Source of the DNA: Micromonospora phaseoli
GTDB lineage: Bacteria > Actinomycetota > Actinomycetes > Mycobacteriales > Micromonosporaceae
DNA length: 64,000 nucleotides
Direction: 5' to 3'
Assembly (NCBI RefSeq): GCF_900109115.1
Contig: NZ_FNYV01000004.1
Span: 124,001 to 188,000, forward strand
The position numbers were made by a program, and so were the translations under genes. Shown piece by piece: positions 17,920 to 34,425 of this stretch. Numbering within the stretch: position 1 is the stretch's first letter; every line of letters begins with the position of its first letter. The notes below the pieces were generated by a model. That model searched no databases. It was not told the DNA's origin and saw only the letters and a program-made list of their open reading frames with translations.

Positions 17920-19499
17920 CCGGGCTGCTGTCCTGGCTGGACGACCCGCGCGCCGACCGGGGCATCCGGTTCTCCCGTCCGGACGGCGGTTGGCAGCGGT
18001 GGCCGTACGCCCGGCTGGCCCGGCTGGCCCGGGTGCATGCCGCCGGCCTCGCCGCGCGGGGGGTACGCCCCGGCGACGTGGTGGGGATCGTGCTGCCCAC
18101 CGGCCCGGGGTTCGTCGGCACCCTGTTCGGCACGCTGCTGGCCGGCGCGACGGCATCGCCGCTCGCGCCGGCCGCCACCTTCGGCGACCCCGACCGGTAC
18201 GCCGAACATCTGGCCGCCGCCCTGGCGGCGATGCGGCCCCGGCTGGTCGTGGTCGACGGCGCGCCCACCCCGACGCTCGCCCACGCGGCGGCCCGCGCCG
18301 GGGTGCCCACCGTCGACGTCGCGGAGCTGCCCGGTGAGCAACCGCGAGGCGCCGAGGCGGCGGTACCGGCCCGGCTGGCGCTGCTGCAGTTCACCTCGGG
18401 CACCACCGGTACGGTGCGCGGGGTACGGGTGCCCTACCCGGCGTTGGAGGCCAACGTCGCGGCCATCCGGGACTGGCTGGCGATGACGCCGGACGACCCC
18501 ACCGCGTCCTGGCTGCCGGTGCACCACGACATGGGTCTGGTGGGTTGCCTGCTGGCGCCCATCGTCACCGGCGCCGACCTGTGGCTGCTCTCCCCGGCGG
18601 AGTTCGTCCGCCGACCCACCCGCTTCCTGGAGTGCTTCGGCCGGCACGGCGCCCGGCTGACCGCGATGCCCGGCTTCGGCCTGGCGCACGTGGTGCGCCG
18701 GGTCCGCGCCGAGCAGCTGGCCGGGCTGGACTTCCGCCGGTGGCGGGCGGTCATCGTCGGCGCCGAGCGGATCCAGCCCTCCACCCTGGCGGATTTCGCC
18801 GGGCTGCTCGCTCCGTACGGGCTGCGCCGGGAGGCGCTGCTGCCCGCGTACGGGCTGGCGGAGGCGACGCTGGCGGTCAGTGGGCTGCCGCTCGGCACCG
18901 GATGGCGACAGGCGCCCGGGCCGGACGGCGTGCCGGTGGTCGGTTGCGGCCATCCGCTGGCCGGCACCGGGGTGACGGTCGTCGGCGACGACGCCCGGCC
19001 GGTCGACGACGGCGTGGTCGGGGAGATCCTGGTCAGCGGGGCCGGGGTGACCGACGGCTACGCCGGCGGACCGGTGTTCGACGACGGCAGGGTCCGTACC
19101 GGCGACGCCGGTTTTGTGCGCGACGGCGAACTGTTCGTGCTGGGCCGTCTCGGCGACAGCCTGAAGGTGCACGGCCGGACGGTCTTCGCCGAGGACCTCG
19201 ACGCGATGCTCGGCGCGGCCCTGGGCGCACCGCCCGGCCGGCTGGCCACCGTGCTCGGCCTGCGGTCCGGCCACCCGACTGTGGTGGTCCACCTGGAACA
19301 TCCCCGCCCGGAGTGGCTGCCCCGGATCCCCGCCCTGGTGAGACCGCTGGTGCCGGAGGCGACGGTGCACGTCGTGCCGGTACCGGCGGGCACCGTACCC
19401 CGCACCACCAGCGGCAAGCCGAAGCGTCGCCTGCTGTGGCGCCGGCACCTCGCCGCTGCGGCGCCGACCGACGTCACGGCAGGCCGAGGCTCCGGATGA
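17916..19499 (+). CDS. fatty-acyl-AMP-ligase-like adenylating enzyme
   Basis: A 527-residue ANL-superfamily enzyme. The loop TSGTTGTVRG (near residues 160-169) lacks the usual P-K and is followed by WLPVHHDMGLVG, a signature of fatty-acyl-AMP ligases that load acyl groups onto carrier proteins rather than CoA. The C terminus has R-T-T-S-G-K-P-K-R-R. It is the last gene of the 13253-19499 operon. A free ACP at 48673-48972 is its most likely acceptor. It overlaps the convergent thioesterase gene by 26 nt. Substrate unknown: the pocket is not of the aryl type and could take a short or branched acid. Confidence 0.85.
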   Translation: MTGLLSWLDDPRADRGIRFSRPDGGWQRWPYARLARLARVHAAGLAARGVRPGDVVGIVLPTGPGFVGTLFGTLLAGATASPLAPAATFGDPDRYAEHLAAALAAMRPRLVVVDGAPTPTLAHAAARAGVPTVDVAELPGEQPRGAEAAVPARLALLQFTSGTTGTVRGVRVPYPALEANVAAIRDWLAMTPDDPTASWLPVHHDMGLVGCLLAPIVTGADLWLLSPAEFVRRPTRFLECFGRHGARLTAMPGFGLAHVVRRVRAEQLAGLDFRRWRAVIVGAERIQPSTLADFAGLLAPYGLRREALLPAYGLAEATLAVSGLPLGTGWRQAPGPDGVPVVGCGHPLAGTGVTVVGDDARPVDDGVVGEILVSGAGVTDGYAGGPVFDDGRVRTGDAGFVRDGELFVLGRLGDSLKVHGRTVFAEDLDAMLGAALGAPPGRLATVLGLRSGHPTVVVHLEHPRPEWLPRIPALVRPLVPEATVHVVPVPAGTVPRTTSGKPKRRLLWRRHLAAAAPTDVTAGRGSG

Positions 19500-20229
19500 C
19501 GCCGGCCAGCACCTTCGTCCGGTGCGGCACCAGGTAGAAGTGGTCGCCGTCGAATACGGTGAGGTCGAACGCCGCCCGGGTGTACCCCGCCCAGGCGGCC
19601 ACCTCGTCCACCGCCGCCTCGGTGTCCACGTCACCGACCAGCGCGGAGATCGGCGTGACCAGCTGATCGCCCGCCACCGGCCGGTAGCTCTCGATCAGCT
19701 GGTAGTCCGCCCGCAGCGTCGGCAGCACCGCCGCCCGCAGCTGCGGATTGTCCAACGCCGCCGGATCGGTGCCGCCCAGCCTGCGCAGCTCCGCCCAGAG
19801 GACGTCGTCGGGGCCGAGGTGCTTGATGCCCGGCCGGTGGTGGCACGGCGCCGGACGACCCGAGACGAACAGGTGCGCCAGCGGCCCGCCCTGCCGCCGC
19901 TCCAACCGGCGGGCCACCTCGTACGCGACCGCGGCACCCATGCTGTGGCCGAACAGGGCGACCGGGAGGTCCCGCCGGGGGGCGAGCACCTCGGTGATCA
20001 TGTCGGCGAGCAGGGCCATGGCGGTCAGCGGCGGTTCGCCGATGCGGTCCAGCCGGCCCGGGTACTGCACCGCCAGCAGCTCGACGCCGTCTGGCAGTTC
20101 CCGCGCCCAGCTGCGGTAGAACGGCGCGCTGCCGGTGGCGTGCGGAAAGCAGACCAGCCGTACCGTGGCCGCCGGCCGGGGGCGGTAGCAGCGCAGCCAC
20201 CGGCGGGCGGTGGTGTCGACTCCGTTCAC
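19474..20229 (-). CDS. type II thioesterase
   Basis: A 251-residue alpha/beta hydrolase with the nucleophile motif GHSMG near residues 95-99, an acidic residue in LVGDVD and the histidine in FDGDHF. The usual role is to clear misprimed carrier domains. Here it may also release product, because the integrated TE of the neighbouring NRPS (22510-27714) lacks its nucleophile. GTG at 20229 overlaps the stop of the preceding reductase gene (GTGA). It is the last gene of the minus-strand NRPS operon, and its 3' end overlaps the convergent AMP ligase gene. Confidence 0.92.
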   Translation of the reverse strand: MNGVDTTARRWLRCYRPRPAATVRLVCFPHATGSAPFYRSWARELPDGVELLAVQYPGRLDRIGEPPLTAMALLADMITEVLAPRRDLPVALFGHSMGAAVAYEVARRLERRQGGPLAHLFVSGRPAPCHHRPGIKHLGPDDVLWAELRRLGGTDPAALDNPQLRAAVLPTLRADYQLIESYRPVAGDQLVTPISALVGDVDTEAAVDEVAAWAGYTRAAFDLTVFDGDHFYLVPHRTKVLAGVIRSLGLP

Positions 20230-21419
20230 CCGGCCACCCCCACGCCGCCGCTCACCACCGGTTGCGGTGGGTTCGGCGGCAGCGCGGTGATGTCGGTCGC
20301 CGCGGCCTCACCGGCCGCCGCCAGGGCCGCCAGGTCGTCGGCCGCCAGCATCCGGGGCGGCTCGGCGCTGACCAGCTCCGGCGGACCGAGGATCAGCGTC
20401 AGCTCCTGCCAGAGCTGGCACAACGTCAGGTGGTACTGGCCCTGCCGCAGCGGGTCCTCGCCCCGCTCCACGGTGTCCCGCAGGGTCCACAGGGCCCGGC
20501 GGACCCCCTGCGGCCAGGTGGTGCCGAAGACGGTGTCGTAGTGCGGGACCTCGGCCGGTCCGAGGGTGACCGCGCTGGGGATGCTGGTGTCGCGGCTGGC
20601 GGCGAAGTGCGGGTCGGCGCCGATCCCGGCGACCTCCCGGGGGAAGTCGGGCCGGGCGGTCCAGACCGTCGGGCCGTGCGTGCCGACCAGGGTGAGGTTG
20701 CCGGCCTCGGTGCCGATGGTGATCCGGTGCATCAGGTGGGCGTAGTTGTCGGGGTCGGCCGGGTCCATCTGGTTCTGCACCCGCAGCGTGACCGGCACCC
20801 CGGCCAGTACTCCGTCCAGACTGCGGAACGGCAAATCCAGGCCGGTCGCCGTGGTGACCGACGTGGGCAGCGCCGGCAGCTCGGTGAACCGCCACGGCCG
20901 GAGGCCGCCGAGGGCCTGGCCGAGCAGGTCCAGCAGCGAGTACGCCAGCTGGAATCCGCAGGCCACGTCGAGGTAGCGCGGTGGCTGGCGGCGCAGCAGC
21001 TCGCCGGCCGCGCCGAGGAACCGGCGTACCGGCGTGATGTGCCGGTAGAACGGGTTGAGCTGGTACACCACCTTGTGCCGGCGGGCCTGCCGCAGGCAGC
21101 GGGCCAGCTCGTCGTGGTGCAGCGGGTGCTCCTGCAACACGTGCACGCCGCGCGCCATCAGCTCCATCGCCAGCTCGGAGCCCCGGCCACCGAGCAGACC
21201 GCCACGGATGACGACGCAGGCGACGTCGATGTCGTCGGGCAACTGCTCGACGGCCGTATACAGCTGCACCCCGTAGTGCGCGGCGCAGGCTCGGGAGCGG
21301 TCGCTGCCGCCGGCGAGGACGCCGGCGAGCTGGAAGCTCGGGTCCGCGTTGCGGAAGGACTCCAGGTAGACCTGGCCGAAGCGGGTGCCGCAGACGACCA
21401 CCCGGGTGGGTCGGTTCAA
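20226..21419 (-). CDS. thiazolinyl imide reductase (Irp3/YbtU/PchG-like)
   Basis: A 397-residue Gfo/Idh/MocA-type NAD(P)H oxidoreductase. The N-terminal nucleotide-binding strand RVVVCGTRFGQVY is close to that of the imine reductases of yersiniabactin and pyochelin biosynthesis, and HPLHHDELARC matches the region around their active-site pocket. These enzymes reduce one carrier-bound thiazoline to a thiazolidine. The start is TTG at 21419, overlapping the previous stop, with GAGGAGGA six bases upstream. Its presence predicts at least one thiazolidine in the product, which the MT domain of the adjacent NRPS could then N-methylate, as in pyochelin. Confidence 0.88.
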   Translation of the reverse strand: MNRPTRVVVCGTRFGQVYLESFRNADPSFQLAGVLAGGSDRSRACAAHYGVQLYTAVEQLPDDIDVACVVIRGGLLGGRGSELAMELMARGVHVLQEHPLHHDELARCLRQARRHKVVYQLNPFYRHITPVRRFLGAAGELLRRQPPRYLDVACGFQLAYSLLDLLGQALGGLRPWRFTELPALPTSVTTATGLDLPFRSLDGVLAGVPVTLRVQNQMDPADPDNYAHLMHRITIGTEAGNLTLVGTHGPTVWTARPDFPREVAGIGADPHFAASRDTSIPSAVTLGPAEVPHYDTVFGTTWPQGVRRALWTLRDTVERGEDPLRQGQYHLTLCQLWQELTLILGPPELVSAEPPRMLAADDLAALAAAGEAAATDITALPPNPPQPVVSGGVGVAG

Positions 21420-22509
21420 ATCACGTCCTCCTCGTAGCGGTCGACGGCGGCGACGTCCGCCACCACGGAGGCGAGCAGCACCCCCGGTGCCGCCGCCAGC
21501 TCGGTGAAGGTGGCGACCGGGTCGAGCACCTCGGCGGCGTGCCAGACGCCCGGCGGCACCGCGCCGGCCAGCACGGCCCGGACGGTCAACGCGGCCACCG
21601 TGCCGGTGAGATCGCTGGCCCCGGTGCCGTGCACCACGGCGGTGCGCTCGCCGCGCGACCCCGCCAGGGTGACCACCAGATTCTGGTACGGCCGCTGCCC
21701 GAACAGGTCCAGCTCCGCGGCCCGGCGCAGCCGCTCGCCGGCCTGACGCAGATCCGCGTCGCCGGTCTGGCGCGGGCCCGCGTCCTCGGGCCGGGGTGCG
21801 GCGCGCAGCGCGGTCAGCACCCGCTCGCCGGCGAAGACCGAGTACCAGTCGACCCGGCGCAGCCCCAACGCGGCGGCGACCCGGGCGGTCTCCGTGCCCA
21901 GGTAGGGCTGGGCGGTGACCGGCTCGGGAAACGACGGCACGGCCACCTCGTCGACCGGGCTCAGCGCGCGCTGCACCACCCGACCGTCCCGCCAGGCGGC
22001 GGCGGGCCAGCCGAAACTCTCGTCGGCCGCGACGTAGTCGACGGCCGCGGTCAGGGTGAACCGGTCCCGCCCGCCGACGTACCCGGTCAGCCGCTCGCCG
22101 TCGGGCAGGTGCGCGGCGAGCAGCCGGGGCAGCAGCCCGGACAGCCCCGGCATCATCCCCGCCGACACCACCGCGACCCGCGAGCCACCGCCGATGGCCG
22201 CCACGACCGAGGCGTACAGCGCGTCGTCGCCGGCCGCGTCCACGTAGTCGGCGTCGGCCGCGTCGCACGCCCGGGCCACCCGGTCGGCCAGGTCGACGGC
22301 CGGGCCGGCGCAGTTGAGCACCACCCGGGCGCCGGCGCAGAACCGGGCCAGGCCCGCCGGATCGTGGGCGTCGACGGCCACCCCGTCGACCCCGTCGATC
22401 TGCGGCCGACGTCGCGCGCCGGCCCGCAGCGGACCGACGCCCCAGGATCGCAGCAGATCCAGGGCTACCCGACCGACCGCGCCGGACGCACCGAGCACGG
22501 CGACGACCG

Positions 22510-22513
<4 letters not shown>
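21416..22513 (-). CDS. saccharopine dehydrogenase-like NAD(P)-binding reductase
   Basis: A 365-residue protein with an N-terminal Rossmann fold (VLGASGAVGR near residues 6-15) and the layout of the saccharopine dehydrogenase/trans-acting enoyl reductase group. GTG at 22513 overlaps the NRPS stop. Its position between the NRPS and the thiazolinyl-imide-reductase-like gene suggests work on a carrier-bound azoline. From memory, the reductase PchK of the enantio-pyochelin pathway is of this general type, which would give the operon two imine-reductase candidates. It might instead act on an aldehyde or an enoyl group. Confidence 0.78.
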
Positions 22514-27710
<5,197 letters not shown>

Positions 27711-27714
<4 letters not shown>

Positions 27715-30700
27715 ATGATGCCCTCCTCGAAGTCACCGGGATCCACCGCGCCGCGGTGGGTGTCGAAGACGTCTGCCAACTGCGCCACGGTCGGCGCCAG
27801 GAACAGCTGCCGCAGCGACAGTTCGATCCCGTGGCGCAGCCGCAGCGTCTCCACCAGCCGGGTGGCCAGCAGGCTGTCCCCGCCGAGGGCGAAGAAGCTC
27901 TGGTTACGGCCGATCCGGTCGCAGTCGAGCACCTCGGACCAGATTTCGGCGACGAGCTTCTCGCTGTCCCCGCGCGGGCTCTCGTCGGCTCTCTCGTCGG
28001 GCTCGGCGGTCACCTGGGCGGTCAACGCCCGGCGGTCCACCTTGCCGTTGGCGGTCAGCGGCAGGTCCACCACGCCGACCACCCGCTCCGGAACCATGTA
28101 GCTGGGCAGCCGTTGTGCCAGGAAGCCGAGCAGCGCCAGGTCGTCTACCTGCTCGTCGTCGGCCACGACGGCCAGCGCGAGCCGACGGTGCGCACCCTCG
28201 CCGACGGTGAGCGCGACGGCCCCGGCCACCCCCGGGTGCGCCTGCGCCGCCGCCTCGATCTCCCCCAGCTCGATCCGGTGTCCACGGATCTTGACCTGGA
28301 AGTCGACCCGACCGAGGAATTCCAGCGTGCCGTCGGGCCAGTACCGGCCGAGGTCGCCGGTGCGGTACCACCGCTGTCCGTCCACGGTGACGAACTGTCG
28401 GGCGGTGGTCTCCGGGTCCCCCCGGTAGCCGCGGGCCACCCCGACGCCGCCGATCCACAGCTCACCGGGCACCCAGTCGGGACAGTCCCGGCCACGTGGA
28501 TCGACCACCCGGTAGCGCTGGTTGCGCAGCGGCCGGCCGTAGGGCACCGACCGCCAGTGCGCGGGTACCTCGTCGACCTCGCAGGCGTTGGACCAGATCG
28601 CCGCCTCGGTGGCGCCGCCGAGAGCCACGAACCGGGCCTGCGGGCACCGGTCACGCAACCGACCGGGTAGGTCCAGCCCGACCCAGTCACCGGAGAGCAG
28701 CACCAGGCGCAGCCCGTCGGGCAGTCCCTCGGCCTCGGCCGCGACCAGCAGCATGTCCAGCAGCGCCGGCACGGAGTTCCAGACGGTGACACCGCCGCGC
28801 CGGGCCGCCGCGGCCCAGCTGCGGGCCTCTCGCCGGTCGGTGTCGGCGACGCAGACCAGCGCGCCGCCCGCGCCGAGCAGCCCGAATATGTCGTACACGG
28901 ACAGGTCGAAGTCGAGCGCCGAGACCGCGAGGACCCGGTCGGCGGGGCCCACCCCGTAACGGGTGGTGATGTCGTCGACGGTGTTCAGCGCCGCCCGGTG
29001 GGTGATCTCGACGCCCTTCGGCTCGCCGGTGGAGCCCGAGGTGAAGATGACGTAGGCCAGCTGGTCCGGGTCGAGATCTACGGGCGCCGGCAGCGGGGCG
29101 GCGGTGCTGTCCGGCGCGACGACCGGATGCGCCGTGGCCAGATCGGCGCGCGCCAGCACGACCCGCGCCCCGGCGCGGGCGTAGATGCGGTCGCGCCGTT
29201 CGGCCGGCTGGTCGACACCGACCGGCACGTAGTGCCCGCCCACGGCGAGCACGCCGAGCACGGCGGCGATCTGGTCGACGCCACGGGGCAGGGTCACCGC
29301 GACCGCGTCACCGGGGTGGACGCCGTGCGCGCTCAGCGCCGCGCCGATGCGCAGCGCCCGGGAGGCGAGGTCGCCGTAGCCGACCGTCTCGCCCTCGGCG
29401 GTGATCACCGCCGGTGCGTCCGGCGTGGCGGCGGCGTGGGCGAAGAAGCCGGTGTGCAGCAGCCCGGGCGGCAGCGGCCCGGCGGTGTCGTTGACCGCGT
29501 CACGGGTGCGCCGTTGCGCCGCCGACAGCGGCGGTGGCGCGGCGGCGGACCAGTCCGCCGTGGTCAGCCAACGCAGCAGCTCGCGGTACGCGTCGAACAT
29601 CGCGTCGAGCAGCCCGGCCGGGAAGAGTTCCTCGACCGAGTCCCAGTTGTAGACCAGACCGCCGTCGCGCTCCATCACCTGGTTGTCGAGCCACACCTGC
29701 GGGGTCTGCGAGATGCCCCAGACCAGCTCGCCGAAGGGGAAGGACATCTCGCTCATGCCCCCGGCGACGCCGAGCGCGCTGGTGAACACGACGGGCATGC
29801 TCACCGTGCCGCCCTGCTGGCGGCGGGCGAGTTCACGCAGCACCCACAGCGCGGACGCCGAGTCGTGGGCCATCCCCTCCCAGACCTGCTCCTGGGTACG
29901 CCGGACCAGGTCCAGCCAGCTGTCGCCCGCCCCGGCCCGGTACGCGACCAGCAGCAACGAGGTGAAGTCACCGAGGATGTGGTTGATGTCGGGGTGCACG
30001 TCGCGCCGGTTGAACAGGGTGAAGTTGACGGTCAGTTCGCCGCGTCCGCTCCACGCCGAGAGCACCTCGGCGAAGGCGGCGGCCAGGACGCTGGCCGGGG
30101 TCACCCCGTGCCGGCGGGCCTGCTCGGTCAGCCGACGCCACTGCGTGGGATCGAGCCGGTCCTCCCGACGGTGGAAGCGCGGGGCGATGACGGTGGCCGG
30201 GTCCACGGCCAGTGGCAGCGGTGGACCGGGGGGCAGGCTGTCCAGCCGGTCCCGCCAGTACTGCTGGTCGGCGGCGACGAGCTGCGGGTCGGCGGGGGCG
30301 GCGAGCAGGTAGTCGCGGAAGGTCACCCCGACGGGGCGCAGCGCCGCCGCCGGGTCCCGGTAGAGCGCGGTCAGCTCGTCGAAGAAGATCACGATGCTGA
30401 GCGCGTCGAGCACGATGTAGTCGAAGCTGAAGCCGATCCGTGCCCGGCCGTCCGCGTACCGCACCGCGCCGATCTCCAGCAGCGGCCACCGGCCCGGATC
30501 GGGGATCCGGTGGGACATCCGCTCGCGCAGCTCGCCCAGTGCCTCGTCGCCACCGGCGCGTACCGCGATCCGGAACCGGTCGGTCTCGGCCAGCACCCGC
30601 TGGTCGCCGTTGTCGTCGAAGACCGCGCGCAGCATGTCGTGTCGGGCGACGAGCAGGTTGACGGCGTCCTCCAGCCGGTCGAGGTCGACGTCGGTCCCGT

Positions 30701-33700
30701 CGAACTCCCAGTACCAGTGCGAGCCGACGCCGCCCAGCGCGAAGTCGCTGCTGCGCCCCAACCAGTACGCCCGCTGCACGTCGGTAGGGGGGAACGGCGC
30801 GTACCGGTTCGCCGGGTCCGGGCGCAGTACCGCGGCGGCGGGCCGATCCCGGCCGGCGCGGCGCAGGGTGGCGGCGAAGTCGGCCAGCACCGGGGTGGCG
30901 AAGAGTTGCCGCAGGTTGGCTCCGTCCAGTCCGGCCTCGGCGAGCAGCGCCATCGACCGGGTGGCGACCAGGCTGTCCCCGCCGGCGGCGAAGAAGCTCT
31001 GCCGCCGGCCCACCGCCGGCACGTCGAGCAGCTGCGCCCAGATCCGGGCTACGTCGCGCTCGATGTCGCCGACCGGCGTCTCGATCTCCTCCGGTCCGGG
31101 CCGGGCCGCCTGGACGAGGCCGACCACCGCCCGCCGGTCGATCTTCGCGTTGGCGGACAACGGCAGCTGGTCGGTGAGCACCAGCTGATCCGGAACCATG
31201 TACCCGGGCACCTGCCCGGCCAGCCAGTCACGTAGTGCCTCCGGGTCCACCTCGGTCGCGGCGGTCACGGCGGCGGCCAGCCGTCGGGGCGTACCGAGGG
31301 CCACCGCCACGGCCCGGCGGACCGCCGGGTGGCGTTCCAGGGCGGTCTCGATCTCGCCCAACTCGATCCGGTGCCCCCGGATCTTGACCTGGGCGTCGGC
31401 CCGGCCCAGGAACTCGACCACGCCCTGCGGGTGGTAGCGGGCCAGGTCACCGGTGCGGTACCAGCGCACCCCGTCGATCTCGCGGAACTGTGCGGCGGTG
31501 CGCTCGGGGTCACCGCGGTAGCCATCGGCCACCGATGCCCCGCCGATCCACAGTTCACCGGGAACCCAGTCCGGCCGGTCCCGGCCGGCGGGATCCACCA
31601 CGCGCATGAGCTGGTTGGCCAGGGGCACGCCGTACGGCACCGAACGCCAGGTGGCGGGCACCGGCACCGGCACCACCTGCAGGGTGGAGTGGATCGCGGT
31701 CTCGGTGGTGCCGCCCAGCGCCACCAGCGTCGCGCCGGTGGCCTGCGCGTCCAGCCGGGCGGCCAGGTCGAGCCCGACCCAGTCGCCACCGAGCAGCGCC
31801 AGCCGCAGCGGCAGGTCCGCGTCGTCGCCCGCGCTCAGCAGCATGTCCAGCAGTGCCGGCACGGACTGCCAGACGCTGACCCGGTGCCGGCGTACCAGCT
31901 CCCGCCAGCGACCGGCGTCGCGCCGCTCGTCCTCGGCGACGCAGACCACCGCGCCGCCGACACCGAGCAGACCGAAGATGTCGTACACCGACAGGTCGAA
32001 GTCGAGGGCCGACACCGCGAGAACCCGGTCGGTGGGGCCGACCCCGAACCGCCGGTCGATGTCGTCGATGGTGTTGACCGCCGCCCGGTGCGGCACCTGC
32101 ACCCCTTTCGGCTCGCCGGTGGAGCCGGAGGTGAACAGCAGGTAGGCCGGTTCGTCGTCGGCACCGTCGACCGGGGTGACCGGCGGGAACGACCGGTCCG
32201 CCACGTCCACCACGCACAGCCCGGTGGGTAGCTCGGGAGGCGGGTCACCGACCACCACGTGCCGCACCCCGGCCACCGCGTGGATCCGGGCCCGCCGGGC
32301 GGCCGGCTGGTCGACCCCGACGGGGACGTACACCCCGCCGGCCCGCAGCACGCCCAGTACGGCGACGACCTGTTCGGGACCCTTCTCGACGGTGACCGCG
32401 ACCGCGTCGCCCCGGCGTACCCCGCCCGCGACCAGTGCGCCGGCGAGCCGGTCGGCCCGGTCGGCGAGTTCGCCGTAGCTGAGTCGCCCGTCGGCCCCCC
32501 AGAGCAGCGCCGGGCGGTCCGGCTCGGTGCGGGCCAGGGCGAAGAAGTCCTCGTGCAGCCGGCGACGGCGGACCGGACGGGCGGTGTCGTTGGCCGTCGC
32601 CCGGATCTGCCGGGTCGGCTGCGGCAGCAGCTCCGGCGGGCTCGCGGTCCAGTCCGCGTCGTCGTCCAGCAGCCAATCGAGAACCGTGAGGTACGCCTCG
32701 AACATCTGCGCGACCAGGCCGGGCGGGAAGAGTTCCTCGACGCAGTCCCAGTTGACGAACAGGCCGTGTTCACGCTCGGTGACCTGGACGTCCAGCCACA
32801 CCTGCGGGGTCTGCGACATCGTCCAGCCGGGTGTGCCGAAGCTGTCGCGCACCTCGGCGTCGAACAGCTCGCCCAGGCTGAGCGCGCTGGTGAACACCAC
32901 CGGAGCGCCGACCGGTGTGCCGCCACGCTGGCGGGTCACGTCACGCAGCACGTCCACTCCGGTGTAGCCGGGGTGGGCGGCGTCGGCGCGCAGGCGCTCC
33001 TGCACCGTCCGGGCGAACTCCACGAAGTCGCGCTCGGTGCCGGTGTCGACCTCCAGCAGCAGCAGGTTGGTGAAGTCACCGACCAGGTGCGCGACGTCGG
33101 GATGGACCGGCTGGCGGTCGTAGAGGGGCAGGTTCAGCAGGAAGCGCCCGGTGGCGCTCCAGCGGCCGAGCACCTGCCCGAAGGCGGCCAGGAACAGCAC
33201 CGGCAGGGTCAGTCCGTGCGACCGGGCCCGCCGGGTCAACCGCTCGACCTGCCCGGCGGGAACCCAGTGGTGGTGCCGGACCACCCGCTGGCCGCTGACC
33301 TGCTGCGGGTCGACCGCCAGTGGCAGCTCCGGCGGGCCGGGCAGCTCGGGCAGCCGCGCCTGCCAGTAGGCCCGGTCGGCCTCGCGCTCGTCGTCGCGCC
33401 GGGTGCGCAGGGTCGCCAGGTAGGTCGGGTAGTCCAACCCGATCGGAGGCAACTCGACGCCGGGGTTCCGGTAGTGCCGGGCCAGCTCCGACATCAGGAT
33501 GCGGAAGCTGTGTGCGTCGGCCACCAGCATCTCGATGTGTACGTGAGCGCGGGTGCCGCCGCCGGGCAGCAGCGACAGCTGCACGTCGAAGACCTCGCCC
33601 CGGGACACGTCCAGCCGCCGGTGCGACAGTTGGTCGCGCAGCCGCAGCAGCGTCCGTTCGGCCGTCTCCGGATCGTCGTCGCGCAGGTCGTGCACGGTGA

Positions 33701-34235
33701 GGCCGGGCCAGGGGCTGTCGGCCAGGATCTGCTGCCGGCCGTCGTCGTCGAAGCGGGCGCGCAGCATCCCGTGCCGGCGCAACAGCGCACGGACGGCGGC
33801 CTCCAGTCGGGCCGGGTCCACCGCGGTGCCGTCGAACTCGTTGTAGAAGTGGGCGCCGACGCCTCCGAGGGCCTGGCCGTCACCCCGGCCGACCCAGTAC
33901 GCGTGCTGCATGGGTGCCAGGTCGAACGGTTCGGTGCCGTCGACGACGGCCAGGGTTGGTTCGTCCACCGCCGCCGCCCCGCGGGGCACCCGGTCGACCA
34001 CCAGCTGCCACCAGTCGTCGAGGGTGCGGCCCTCGATCAGCTCCGCGAAGCTCACCGTCACGCCCCGCTGGTGCCAGCGGCCGACCAGCCGCATCACGCC
34101 GATCGAGTCGAGACCGAGTTGGAGGAGGTCGGCGTCGTCCGCGACGGTGCCGGGTGGTTCGCCGAGGACCGCCGCGATGTCGTCGCGCATGCCGTCCCGG
34201 GTGAAGGGTCGCGTGTGTTCGGCCTCAACGCCCAA
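27711..34235 (-). CDS. NRPS, ArCP-Cy-A-PCP-Cy-A-PCP
   Basis: 2174 residues. ArCP (Ser44 in LGLDSIG), then Cy1 with E-M-L-V-A-D-A-H-S near 235 (first Asp is Glu), A1 (core near 703) with code D-L-Y-Q-L-G-L-I-H-K, PCP1 (Ser near 1083), Cy2 with intact D-Y-I-V-L-D-A-L-S near 1275, A2 (core near 1733) with the textbook Cys code D-L-Y-N-L-S-L-I-W-K, and PCP2 (Ser near 2120). The acidic C-terminal tail ending DFEEGII looks like a docking peptide for the TubC-like domain of the next NRPS. TTG at 34235 has GGGGAGA upstream; ATG at 34190 is an alternative. It should start the chain with an aryl group and add two heterocycle-forming residues. Confidence 0.93.
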
Positions 34236-34425
34236 TCTGGGTCTCCCCTGTCCGACGGAGCTCTCGCGTCGCTACCACACGACGGGTCTGTGCCGACGCC
34301 AAGGTAACAAGCGGGCTCGGATACGTACAGTAGAAAGAACAAGCTACTTGCAATAGGCTCCACATACAACGGCCCGACCACCGGCCGCGCCCCGCTGGCG
34401 ACCGGCAGAAAGGGTGGCATCCACG
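34236..34425. promoter_or_regulatory. divergent promoter region of the NRPS operon and the PPTase/MFS operon
   Basis: About 190 bases between divergent starts, with a local AT-rich stretch at 34310-34375. On the plus strand TAGGCT (34354-34359) is a -10-like element of the TAGGNT type seen elsewhere in the cluster, without a convincing -35. On the minus strand TTGCAA is followed 15 bases later by TACTGT. No exact TGTGTTGT box was found here. Confidence 0.45.
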
